From: CAIJXB01 sp964455905
Lineage (GTDB): Bacteria > Chlamydiota > Chlamydiia > Chlamydiales > Rhabdochlamydiaceae
NCBI GenBank assembly: GCA_964455905.1
Contig: CAYVYN010000005.1
Location: forward strand, 124,001 to 188,000
DNA: 64,000 bases
Reading direction: 5' to 3'
Of the stretch, positions 57,359 to 64,000 are shown piece by piece (position 1 is the first letter of the stretch; each line of letters opens with the position of its first letter). The notes below the pieces were generated by a model that saw nothing but the letters and a program-made list of their open reading frames with translations, did not search any database and was not told the origin of the DNA. A program made the position numbers and the translations under genes.

Positions 57359-57571
57359 AAATCCAAATTCCTAATAACAGAAGAGATTGTAAAGACAGTT
57401 CGATTTTTTAAACAGGATTTTCCCTGTTCAAAAAGTAATCACACAAAACCATTTAAACACAAATTCATTCAATCTTGATCAAACCTTTACAATGCGAAGT
57501 GACCTAAGAAACTCTCCTTGATCAAAATCAAAAAGTTATCCATACTCCATGGCCAAATCAAGGATTGAATC

Positions 57572-58012
57572 ATGACAGCTATAGAATTCTCCACATTCCC
57601 GATCACAGCGCACCAAGATTACGCAATTAATCAGGAATATAGCCAAAAACATACACCTACTTTAAAAAGCTACTCTAGAAGCCTCCCCTCTATTCCTGGC
57701 AGTATTTCAAAGAACACTTCTTCAAATCTAGAAAGCATTCCTTTTTTCCACTCTGCAACACTATCTTGGTCTTTTTTTCCAGCTCCTCCTCCTACACTAA
57801 ATACCCTTTCATTCTTCTACTCTCAAACCTATTACACACATGTACGTACCGCTCACGAAAAACTAAAAGAATTTCTCTCAACACTACCACAAGGACTCTC
57901 CCCTATTATAGAACACGAAAAAACAAAACTCTCTTGCCTTTTTAAATTGCATGAAAATCTAGAAACTCTGTCTAATTTTATTGATTCGAAAAGAACTATG
58001 CAAAAAGCGTAG
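57572..58012 (+). CDS. Unknown protein of 146 residues upstream of dapB
   Basis: No family recognised. The first 75 residues are rich in Ser, Thr, Pro and aromatic residues, and the last 65 are helical (AHEKLKEFLSTLPQ, LFKLHENLETLSNFI). A Ser/Thr-rich flexible N-terminus without a hydrophobic signal is typical of type III secretion substrates, but this is composition only. AAGGA lies seven bases before the ATG and dapB starts 24 bases after the stop, so they may share a transcript. Confidence 0.65.
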   Translation: MTAIEFSTFPITAHQDYAINQEYSQKHTPTLKSYSRSLPSIPGSISKNTSSNLESIPFFHSATLSWSFFPAPPPTLNTLSFFYSQTYYTHVRTAHEKLKEFLSTLPQGLSPIIEHEKTKLSCLFKLHENLETLSNFIDSKRTMQKA

Positions 58013-58036
58013 CCAAAAGTTCAAAAGAGGCTCTTC

Positions 58037-58789
58037 ATGACGATTAAATTAGGCATTATTGGCGCGACAGGACGAATGGGGAAACAAATCATTGCTTGCG
58101 CACTATGCGATCCATCTTTCCTCCTTTCTTACGCCCTTGTAAAAGAACATTCCGAACTAGAAAACGTAGACATAGGATCTCTTCTAGGAAAAGATCCTGT
58201 AGGCATCTTGTGCAGTAGCGAAAAAAAACTTCCACTTTTAGATGTTTTGATTGATTTTTCAGCAGAAAGCTGCTTAATAGAAAACCTTGAAATGGCTCTA
58301 AAAAAGAAGATCCCCTTAGTTATAGGAACAACTGGATTAAGTTCGACTCAAAAAAATGCAATCAAAGATGCAGCTCAAAAAATCCCCATTTTTTTTGCTC
58401 CAAATTTCAGTCTTGGAATGGCTGCTACAGTCTATTTAACAAAAAACCTTTCTCTATTTCTTACTACTTTTACTCCTTCAATCACTGAAGTACACCATAT
58501 CCATAAAAAAGACTCCCCTAGTGGATCTGCGCTGCATTTAGCTGAAACAATATCACAAAAAATGTTAAATCCCCCTCCAAGCATCCATAGCATAAGAGAA
58601 GGGGAAGTAATTGGAAAACACTCCATTTCTTTTAAAGGAAAATACGAATCACTTGACATAGTCCATGACGTGAGCTCTAGAGAAGCTTTTGCAGAAGGCG
58701 CACTAGCAGCAGCTAAATTTCTTATAGGAAAAAAACCCTCTTTATACAATATGGAAGACCTTCTCCAGTTCACGATAAAAAACTCTTAA
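58037..58789 (+). CDS. dapB: 4-hydroxy-tetrahydrodipicolinate reductase
   Basis: A 250-residue DapB for lysine and meso-diaminopimelate synthesis. The NAD(P)H motif is LGIIGATGRMGKQI at the N-terminus. The substrate-binding motif is EVHHIHKKDSPSGSALHLAE (usual H-H-x-x-K-x-D-x-P-S-G-T-A). VIGTTGLSSTQ and FAPNFSLG are further family landmarks. Complete. Its presence suggests that diaminopimelate, and hence some peptidoglycan precursor, can be made. Confidence 0.95.
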   Translation: MTIKLGIIGATGRMGKQIIACALCDPSFLLSYALVKEHSELENVDIGSLLGKDPVGILCSSEKKLPLLDVLIDFSAESCLIENLEMALKKKIPLVIGTTGLSSTQKNAIKDAAQKIPIFFAPNFSLGMAATVYLTKNLSLFLTTFTPSITEVHHIHKKDSPSGSALHLAETISQKMLNPPPSIHSIREGEVIGKHSISFKGKYESLDIVHDVSSREAFAEGALAAAKFLIGKKPSLYNMEDLLQFTIKNS

Positions 58790-58833
58790 TTTTTAGAAAA
58801 ATACTCTTTTACCTTTTCATTAATCGCTCATTT

Positions 58834-58853
58834 CCTATAATCACGGTTATAGG
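58834..58853 (+). promoter_or_regulatory. Inverted repeat over a TATAAT box ahead of the SH2-like gene
   Basis: CCTATAA and TTATAGG form a perfect seven-base inverted repeat with a six-base centre. A consensus -10 box TATAAT (58836-58841) lies inside the left arm, 41 bases ahead of the ATG. The -35 region (CTTTTC) is weak. A repressor or activator site is plausible. Confidence 0.45.
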
Positions 58854-58882
58854 TCAATGCTCATTTTTACAGGATACCAGCG

Positions 58883-59683
58883 ATGTACTTAAAAGTTCAA
58901 AATGATATAGTTCGAAAAAATGTAGAAATCCTCAAAATCATTCTCAATCAAGCCATTCAAGCACGCGAAGAAAGCAAACTCGAAACTCTCACTCAGTGTT
59001 TTAACGCCTACGTTCATAAAGATAGAGGGGAAATTCGCTTTAGAGACCTTACAGTATCTTCTTTGGACACTTATGAGTGGTCTCAAGTATCCTTCATATT
59101 TTCACTATCCAATAACTCTGAAGAAAGCTTTTCCTTAGATATTTCCAATACAAACTCGGATGTTTTTTCATGGGACGAACTAAATCCAAAAGCTTTTGCA
59201 GCCCTAAAAGAAACCCTAAAAACCATCCAGTTTATTTCTAAATTCCTTCCTAAATTAAAACGCCTTTCAGAGGTTCTAAGAGAATTTTCTCTAATGAATC
59301 TAGATACTTTTTTAGATGAACTCCCCACCAAAGATCTTATCCATGAAGCATGGCACTCCCTGCAAAGAGAAGAGTGCGAAAAACTTCTTATAAATCATCA
59401 ACCAGGTACATTTCTTTTCCGGCAGGATACCTTTGCTGCAATCTTAGAAAGCGAGCTATCGAAAGAACACAATAAAACGATTAAATGCATTACGTTAAGC
59501 TACGTATCTGGTCTCCATAAAATCTCAGACCTTACTATCGTAAAACAAGATACAAGATGGATTATTTACAACAACGACCCATCCCTAAATAGCTGCCCTT
59601 ATCCATCAGCTAGATCTTTACTAGAAAGCTTAAGAAGCATCTTAAAAACACCTTTTTTGCACTCTTATGAACAAAGCCCCTAG
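58883..59683 (+). CDS. Protein with a C-terminal SH2-like domain
   Basis: A 266-residue protein. Residues about 155-255 follow the SH2 domain order: W157-H, then QREECEKLL (the R/E-E-x-LL of helix A), GTFLFR with R180 at the phosphotyrosine-contacting position (F-L-V-R in Src), a strand CITLSYVSG, an L-H-K turn, then RWIIYNND and SARSLLESL matching F-x-S-L-x-x-L-V. The loop after R180 is longer than usual. Residues 1-150 are helical with no match. SH2 domains are eukaryotic phosphotyrosine readers and are known in Legionella effectors, so a host-directed role is likely. No Sec signal. The ATG has AGGA upstream, a -10 box and a terminator frame the gene as its own unit. Confidence 0.68.
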   Translation: MYLKVQNDIVRKNVEILKIILNQAIQAREESKLETLTQCFNAYVHKDRGEIRFRDLTVSSLDTYEWSQVSFIFSLSNNSEESFSLDISNTNSDVFSWDELNPKAFAALKETLKTIQFISKFLPKLKRLSEVLREFSLMNLDTFLDELPTKDLIHEAWHSLQREECEKLLINHQPGTFLFRQDTFAAILESELSKEHNKTIKCITLSYVSGLHKISDLTIVKQDTRWIIYNNDPSLNSCPYPSARSLLESLRSILKTPFLHSYEQSP

Positions 59684-59739
59684 GAGAAAGAAATCAGATT
59701 ACCTATTTAACCAAAATAGAGTAGACTAACGATCTGTAA

Positions 59740-59765
59740 AAAAAACGATCTAACAATCGTTTTTT
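59740..59765 (+). terminator. Intrinsic terminator after the SH2-like gene
   Basis: AAAAAACGAT and ATCGTTTTTT form a perfect ten-pair stem with a six-base loop; the T arm serves as the U tract. Confidence 0.75.
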
Positions 59766-59803
59766 GATGTATCATAAAAACCTATTTTTTAAGGAGAGTA
59801 TTC

Positions 59804-61300
59804 ATGAAAACATACGATACAGAAGCTTTAAAACTAGTGGAAAACATCCTTGAAGAACAGATTACAGCTCTTTCAGAAGAAGATTTGACATTGCTCTCCG
59901 AGCATAAAGAAATTTGCTTAAAAAAAATACTGCCCATACTAGCCCTAGAAGTCACCCAAATTCAAAATGATGAGGAATGGAATCCCTCTAAACTACACTG
60001 GAGCCTAAAACTTGCTTCTTTTTTTAAAGAACCCAAAGCATTTCCCTGGATTTGCCAACTGCACCGCCATGCAGATGCTATTCACCAACAGCTCGGCTCT
60101 GTATTTATTAATTTATACTGGCCTTCAATACTAGCCTTAACAGCAGATTCTGAATGGGAAAAATTAAAAGACGAAATCGAAGATCCTTCTATTGACGAAG
60201 AAATGAGAAAATCGTGCCTAGAAGCTCTTCCCCTTCTTGTCGCAAATAACTTACTGGACCGCTCTTTCGTTGTTGACTATTTTCAAAGTCTCTACAAGAA
60301 AATCCTAAGTGGAGAAATCGAAGATTCTATCTTTATCGTGGATCTAGTAGATGCTTCAATAGCTCTTTGGCCAGGAGAGTTTTTAGAAGACATTCGAGAA
60401 TTATACGGCCTTGATTTTATTAATGACAACCAAATAGAGCTATCTTGCATAGTAGAAACATACAACGATGGTCTGCAAGAAACCCAAAAAGAACTCAAAG
60501 AATGGATTAGTTCCTGCCATCCATTAGAGCCATTAATCCCTAATCGTATATTTGAAGAAAAAGCTTTTGAAGACCTTTCTCAAGAGCTTTCTGAAGCAGA
60601 AGAACATTTTAACTACGTTTGGGAACCCTATAGCCTGGCTAATAGCCAAGAAGTGGCTGAATTAGGAGGCTTAGTGCGTTTTTCATTAAGCAAAACAAGC
60701 GAGGGTGATCCTGTTGAAATTGGGAATATTACAGAAGGCTACATCCCAGAACCCTTGATTGATTCGATGCCAAATAAAGACAAAAAAAAATACTTTTCCC
60801 TTTGCCCTCTTTCTCAACATAGACCCGAAAAAGCGGCCGAAATAGCAATAGATCTTCTCGAAAGACACTCCGAAATCCCCTCTTTATACTACTATCTTTA
60901 TATAAGTTATAAAATGCTAGACATGAGACAACAAGCAATGGACGTTTTAAAACAGCTTGTGAAAAAATTTCCAAACTATCTTTTTGGACAAATCGCCTAC
61001 GCGAACTATCTTTTAAAGAAAGCAGAACCTGAAAAAATGGCTTCTTTTTTCTCTCATGCATTCACCCTTTCAGGATTGCACCCTAAACGAGAAGCTTTTT
61101 ACGTAGCCGAGTGGGTTAAATTTGTACATGTCGTGGGATGGTATTTCTTACAAATTGGCATTATTGAACAAGCCGAAGCACACCTAGACACATTAAAACA
61201 AATAGCGCCTACAAGCGAAGAATTTTGTGATTTAGAAGCTCGAATTCAAAATAGCTTATTTCAAAGTTCTTTAGATGATGACCTTCTAAATTTTGACTAA
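59804..61300 (+). CDS. DUF1186 protein with TPR-like C-terminus
   Basis: A 498-residue soluble protein. Residues about 60-260 match the DUF1186 helical pattern (LKLASFFKEPKAFPWICQL, then MRKSCLEALPLLVANNLLDR and GEFLEDIRELYG). The C-terminal 170 residues are TPR-like helix pairs (HRPEKAAEIAIDLLERHSEI, QAMDVLKQLVKKFPNYLFGQ, QAEAHLDTLKQIAPTSEEF). It probably acts as a scaffold for protein interactions; no enzyme site is seen. A perfect AAGGAGAG is eight bases before the ATG. Single-gene unit between two terminators. Confidence 0.82.
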   Translation: MKTYDTEALKLVENILEEQITALSEEDLTLLSEHKEICLKKILPILALEVTQIQNDEEWNPSKLHWSLKLASFFKEPKAFPWICQLHRHADAIHQQLGSVFINLYWPSILALTADSEWEKLKDEIEDPSIDEEMRKSCLEALPLLVANNLLDRSFVVDYFQSLYKKILSGEIEDSIFIVDLVDASIALWPGEFLEDIRELYGLDFINDNQIELSCIVETYNDGLQETQKELKEWISSCHPLEPLIPNRIFEEKAFEDLSQELSEAEEHFNYVWEPYSLANSQEVAELGGLVRFSLSKTSEGDPVEIGNITEGYIPEPLIDSMPNKDKKKYFSLCPLSQHRPEKAAEIAIDLLERHSEIPSLYYYLYISYKMLDMRQQAMDVLKQLVKKFPNYLFGQIAYANYLLKKAEPEKMASFFSHAFTLSGLHPKREAFYVAEWVKFVHVVGWYFLQIGIIEQAEAHLDTLKQIAPTSEEFCDLEARIQNSLFQSSLDDDLLNFD

Positions 61301-61307
61301 ATGAAGC

Positions 61308-61340
61308 TTTTGAGGATCACTATAAAAGTGATCCTCAAAA
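61308..61340. terminator. Bidirectional intrinsic terminator
   Basis: TTTTGAGGATCACT and AGTGATCCTCAAAA form a perfect 14-pair stem between two convergent genes, with T tracts available in both directions. Confidence 0.9.
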
Positions 61341-61346
61341 AAATGC

Positions 61347-61703
61347 TCAATCCGATTGAAAAACCTTTTCCCACTCAGATTCTTTAAAACCTACAAAACC
61401 AGAGGAATCCGTTAATAAAAAAGGACGCTTAACAAGCATTCCATGAGTACTTAACAATGTTAAAACTTCATCCACTGTTAAATCTGGTAATTTTTTAGAA
61501 AGATTCATTTCTCTATAAAGTAGGCCTGACGTATTTAGCAACTTACTCAATTTACCATTTTGAAAATGCAACATTTTTTCCAATTCTTTAACGCTTGGAG
61601 GATCTGTTACAATGTTTTTTACTGTAAATACTATTTTATTTTTCTCCAAAAAATCAACAGCCTTTTGGCAGGTGGAGCATTTATTATGGAGATATACGAT
61701 CAT
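61347..61703 (-). CDS. ArsC/Spx-family thioredoxin-fold protein
   Basis: A 118-residue protein of the ArsC/Spx/YffB group. The CxxC motif is CSTCQKAVDFL at the N-terminus. The pattern LLSTHGMLVKRPFLL with the Arg-Pro pair is the family signature in the C-terminal part. Arsenate reductases of this group have one Cys at this place plus a conserved Arg set; CxxC is more like Spx, but Spx needs RNA polymerase-binding features I cannot confirm. So reductase or Spx-like regulator remains open. GGGGGT is six bases ahead of the ATG. Confidence 0.82.
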   Translation of the reverse strand: MIVYLHNKCSTCQKAVDFLEKNKIVFTVKNIVTDPPSVKELEKMLHFQNGKLSKLLNTSGLLYREMNLSKKLPDLTVDEVLTLLSTHGMLVKRPFLLTDSSGFVGFKESEWEKVFQSD

Positions 61704-61732
61704 AAGACCCCCTTTAAAAAATTAACACACCC

Positions 61733-61984
61733 CTACTCTACAGGTTTGAACCTAGCTTGAAGCTGTCCATTTATCACGACATTCTCTAAAAACATTGTAA
61801 TGGGACGCACCCACATGTCATTTTCTCCGTACAAAGCTTGATAAACAACTAGTTCTTCTAGCGTTTCACTATGACGAGCGACTCCAACAATTTTATAACG
61901 CAAACCTTTATAGTGCTCGTAAAGACTACCAATAACAATTGATTTAGCTACGGAAGAAAAAGCAGGCAAAACATCTTGACTCAT
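61733..61984 (-). CDS. DUF1653 protein
   Basis: An 83-residue protein with the DUF1653 pattern: SLYEHYKGLRYKIVGVARHS, then ETLEELVVYQALYG, the W-V-R-P motif and the C-terminal R-F. A small beta domain found in many bacteria, function unknown. GAGGGGAA precedes the ATG. Same strand as the ArsC-like gene, 29 bases upstream of it, so both are probably co-transcribed. Confidence 0.85.
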   Translation of the reverse strand: MSQDVLPAFSSVAKSIVIGSLYEHYKGLRYKIVGVARHSETLEELVVYQALYGENDMWVRPITMFLENVVINGQLQARFKPVE

Positions 61985-62346
61985 AAATTCCCCTCTTGTT
62001 TTAAGTCAAAATCTAACTTAAAACCAATTAATTAGCAAAGAGATTTATTCAATAATATATAGAGCAAAATATGCTATAGACTGAAACACTCCAAAAAATT
62101 TTGAATGGCAATAAAAAACTTGTTGCTTCGATATTCACGGGAAAATTGCTTTTTGAGAATGCATATTATCAAACCACAGACTCAAATAAAGCAGAACATT
62201 TAGACACTTCTGAGAAAACGTTCAGTCATATTCGCTTCACAGAACTTACATCGAATCACCCTATCGAAGGAATGCGCAAAATCTTTAAGTTAGAGCTGCT
62301 TGTAAAAATCTATTTGATTAGTTCAAACAAAAAAGGAGAGAATGTA
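61985..62346. other. Intergenic stretch with a degenerate tRNA-Leu-end copy
   Basis: A 362-base stretch with no credible gene. Its centre (62186-62275) matches the tRNA-Leu 3' end and terminator at 63774-63850 in degenerate form. A frame starting with TTG at 62101 runs through it and into the reductase gene on the other strand; I do not treat it as a gene. Confidence 0.45.
62186..62275 (-). repeat. Degenerate copy of tRNA-Leu 3' end plus terminator
   Basis: On the minus strand, the terminator-like part (AACGTTTT, TCAGAA, TGTC, AAA, GTTC, GCTTT in order) is nearly identical to 63779-63812. Homology continues weaker across the region equal to the tRNA 3' end: about 16 of 25 bases of the acceptor and joining sequence match, plus TTCGA and ATAG.GTG. 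The anticodon half of the tRNA is absent. The two copies lie in the same orientation 1.6 kb apart. Confidence 0.5.
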
Positions 62347-63051
62347 TTACAAACTACCACCACCATCCACGCAAAGCGTTTGACCAGTCATAAAACCTGC
62401 ATCTTCAGAAAGTAAAAACTCAATTACAGCCGCCACCTCTTTCGGTTGCCCGACTCGCCCCATCGGAATGTGCGTTAACAATTCTTTTTCTGCTTTACTT
62501 CCTAAGGGACGAATTCTGCGAAACGTTTCTGTTTCAATAGGACCTGGGGCTACTGCATTCACGGTAATACCAAACGAAGCTAATTCAAGCGCCCATACAC
62601 GTGTACAGCCAATCAGCGCACTTTTTGCAGCTGAATAGCTAGTTCGTCCAGGAACTCCAAATATTGCTCTAGAGGCTAAGTTAATAATACGCCCCCATTT
62701 AGCTTCTTTCATTCTATCGACAAGACCTTGAGTCATTTGAACGGCAGTACGAACATTGATATCATAAAGAGTCTTCAACTCGGCAAGATCGATAGATCCC
62801 AAAGGTTGAGGCCCACCGGCACCTACATTGTTTACTAGAGCTTCTACATGGAAGTTGTCTAAAATTTTCGCTATAACGCTCTCTGTTTCTTTTTCACTAC
62901 TTAAATCACAGGATAGGAATTCTCCTGGAAAAACCAGATCAGGCTCACTGCGAGCTATTCCAATCACATGATAACCTGCATGTGAGAGACGCTGGCTTGT
63001 AACCCACCCAATCCCCTTAGAGGCCCCTGTAATCACAACTGTTTTCTTCAT
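62347..63051 (-). CDS. Short-chain dehydrogenase/reductase
   Basis: A 234-residue classical SDR. The cofactor motif is ITGASKGIGWVTSQ, NNVGAGG is the structural N-N-x-G motif, and the catalytic Ser-Tyr-Lys triad is in INLASRAIFGVPGRTSYSAA (Y-x-x-x-K continues with K). VAPGPIETE and MTGQTLCVDGG end the domain, as in FabG-like enzymes. It resembles 3-oxoacyl-ACP reductases, but many SDRs with other substrates share these motifs. GGAGATAGT precedes the ATG. It is flanked by the two tRNA-Leu-end copies. Confidence 0.9.
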   Translation of the reverse strand: MKKTVVITGASKGIGWVTSQRLSHAGYHVIGIARSEPDLVFPGEFLSCDLSSEKETESVIAKILDNFHVEALVNNVGAGGPQPLGSIDLAELKTLYDINVRTAVQMTQGLVDRMKEAKWGRIINLASRAIFGVPGRTSYSAAKSALIGCTRVWALELASFGITVNAVAPGPIETETFRRIRPLGSKAEKELLTHIPMGRVGQPKEVAAVIEFLLSEDAGFMTGQTLCVDGGGSL

Positions 63052-63780
63052 ACTATCTCCGCTTTTCTGAGATTTTAGGAGAGTCGAACATTTCGAAAAT
63101 CCACTTTCTATGAGTAATCATTAAAGACAAAGAAGATATACCGAAAACACAAATAAAGACGATTGTTCTTATAGATTTACTTGATAAATTTTTTAAAAAA
63201 CACTAGTAATTTCAGGTTTTATTAAGAAAAAAATGCAAGTTCACCTGAAGCTAGCTCCTCCTTCCCTTTATATCAGATGTTTACAGTAAGTAAGCTGACT
63301 GTTTGACTGTCTAAAAATTCTCTTGCCCAATGAGCTAACGCTACACAAGCTACGTCTATATCCTTCTAGAAGATGTCTTCTTGATCGTATTTTCGGGCGG
63401 CTTTGCTATTCGTTTAACTTATTCAAAGCATCAAAATGCCCTGAAGTCTCAAATCTTTACATAGGTATTATGAAGAGATCGAGAAAAAGAACTAACGCTT
63501 CCAGAAAACCTTAATAGAGTTCGAGTCTAAGCTTATGAAGATTGTTGATGAGATGTGCGTAAAGGACTATTTGGGAAAAGATTCTTATCAGCGAATAAAA
63601 GAACCTACGAAAGAAGGCATTCCGCAACTCCAGACTCAAATATCTCGATTGATCCGCACGGATACCTACTTTATAAAGTACTGCCTCTATAGCACGTCTC
63701 TTTTGGAGAACCTCGACTTACAACACAACCAAGGATTTCCATACGTCAGAAAATTGCAGAAGGACTTACAAAAGAAAAAA
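63052..63780. other. Decayed region between the dehydrogenase and tRNA-Leu
   Basis: A 730-base stretch with only broken frames. One plus frame stays open for about 95 codons from 63532 and can be followed upstream across several stops (RYYEEIEKKN, stop, RFQKTLIEFESKLMKIVDEM, then CVKDYLGKDSYQRIKEP), as expected for a decayed gene. I do not recognise the source protein. No insertion-sequence ends were seen. Confidence 0.4.
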
Positions 63781-63781
63781 G
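63435..63781 (+). pseudogene. Remnant of an unidentified gene
   Basis: The plus frame through 63468-63780 reads a Lys/Glu/Leu-rich, helical protein fragment interrupted by stops near 63441 and 63495. It has no proper start or SD and its intact part runs into the tRNA-Leu terminator. The composition is protein-like rather than random, but no family is recognised. It could be chance. Confidence 0.3.
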
Positions 63782-63815
63782 CCGAACGTTTGGACATTTC
63801 TGACAAAACGTTCGG
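63782..63815 (-). terminator. Intrinsic terminator of tRNA-Leu
   Basis: Read on the minus strand, CCGAACGTTT and AAACGTTCGG form a perfect ten-pair stem, starting six bases after the tRNA and followed by CTTTTTTC. This is the template of the degenerate copy at 62186-62275. Confidence 0.8.
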
Positions 63816-63820
63816 TAATG

Positions 63821-63904
63821 TGCCGATGACAGGACTCGAACCTGCACTCTATTGCTAGAAGTAGATTTTGAGTCTACCACGTCTACCAATTCCATCACAT
63901 CGGC
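63821..63904 (-). tRNA. tRNA-Leu (anticodon CAA)
   Basis: A complete 84-base class II tRNA on the minus strand: acceptor GCCGATG/CATCGGC, anticodon stem GTAGA/TCTAC with loop CTCAAAA, long variable arm (TTCTAGCAATAGAG), T loop TTCGAGT, discriminator A. No encoded CCA. It closely resembles bacterial tRNA-Leu for UUG codons. Its terminator follows directly. Confidence 0.96.
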
Positions 63905-63963
63905 ATAAGATAGGTACAGTCTAAGTGGTTACCTTTTTTTTCTCAAGAAAAAGATAAAAAAGC

Positions 63964-64000
63964 TTAGTAACGCTTAAATCCATTAGAGGCTTTATCAGAA
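63964..64000 (-). CDS. Possible 3' end of a gene cut by the right edge
   Basis: The minus strand entering from the edge reads SDKASNGFKRY and then TAA at 63964-63966. Only eleven codons are visible, so this may be chance. It lies 60 bases upstream of tRNA-Leu on the same strand. Confidence 0.2.
   Translation of the reverse strand, partial: SDKASNGFKRY

Noticed and set aside
62101..62415. 104-codon plus-strand frame
   Set aside because: Starts with TTG, runs through a degenerate tRNA-end repeat and then antisense into the dehydrogenase gene. Its likeness to the frame at 63535 comes from the shared non-coding repeat.
63323..63514. 63-codon plus-strand frame
   Set aside because: TTG start, no SD, and no protein-like composition; lies in decayed sequence.

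Overview
The window is AT-rich bacterial chromosome and reads as a member of the phylum Chlamydiae outside Chlamydiaceae (a Rhabdochlamydia-, Simkania- or Parachlamydia-like symbiont). This is inferred from gene content and from chlamydial gene neighbourhoods as I remember them: dnaG / small gene / mutS; rpmF-plsX-rng-plsB-M16 protease; rpsN-rpmJ next to rpmH-rnpA; a small gene-rluD-KH protein block near a short hemA. A large Lpg1974/MOMP-like outer-membrane protein and very large helical proteins fit the same picture. No rRNA, intact insertion sequence or CRISPR array was seen.

Layout. 1-3.0 kb: 5' end of hprK (minus) at the left edge, divergent from ndh-comEC. 3.3-8.8 kb: dnaG (minus), then a small gene, mutS and a NUDIX gene (plus). 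8.8-12.6 kb: rhlE with a long leader holding a tiny ORF, then a membrane coiled-coil protein and an M20 peptidase (minus). 12.7-19.1 kb: three-gene cluster of a 521-aa repeat protein, a 59-aa lipoprotein and a ~1,530-aa repeat protein. 19.1-22.4 kb: sodium symporter (minus) and uvrC. 22.4-27.0 kb: ~1,530-aa protein with an N-terminal nucleotidyltransferase motif. 27.2-30.6 kb: outer-membrane porin, AmaP/Asp23-like pair, GYF protein, hydrolase. 30.8-37.7 kb: rpmF, plsX, rng, plsB, M16 protease. 38.1-41.9 kb: rpsN/rpmJ (minus) divergent from rpmH-rnpA-uvrD-DTW. 42.0-45.5 kb: another giant helical protein. 45.5-50.9 kb (minus): recX, hemA, bactofilin-like protein, MgtA-type ATPase. 51.0-57.4 kb: two small genes, rluD, KH protein, a large DHH-family protein, tRNA-Arg and a secretin. 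57.6-61.3 kb: orphan gene, dapB, SH2-like protein, DUF1186/TPR protein. 61.3-64 kb: ArsC/Spx-like protein, DUF1653 protein, short-chain dehydrogenase, a decayed region and tRNA-Leu(CAA).

Housekeeping genes cover replication and repair (dnaG, mutS, uvrC, uvrD, recX), translation and RNA (L32, S14, L36, L34, RNase P protein, RNase G, rluD, KH), lipid synthesis (plsX, plsB), tetrapyrrole and lysine/diaminopimelate synthesis (hemA, dapB). Between them sit lineage-specific genes that look aimed at the host or cell surface.

The most interesting parts are the SH2-like protein at 58.9 kb, the nucleotidyltransferase-helical giant at 22.4-27.0 kb, the shared 28-36-residue helical repeat in the proteins at 12.7, 14.5 and (weaker) 42.0 kb, the hairpin that may bridge the rpmH ribosome-binding site and start codon, a probable one-base shift at the start of rnpA, and a degenerate second copy of the tRNA-Leu 3' end plus terminator 1.6 kb from the real one.
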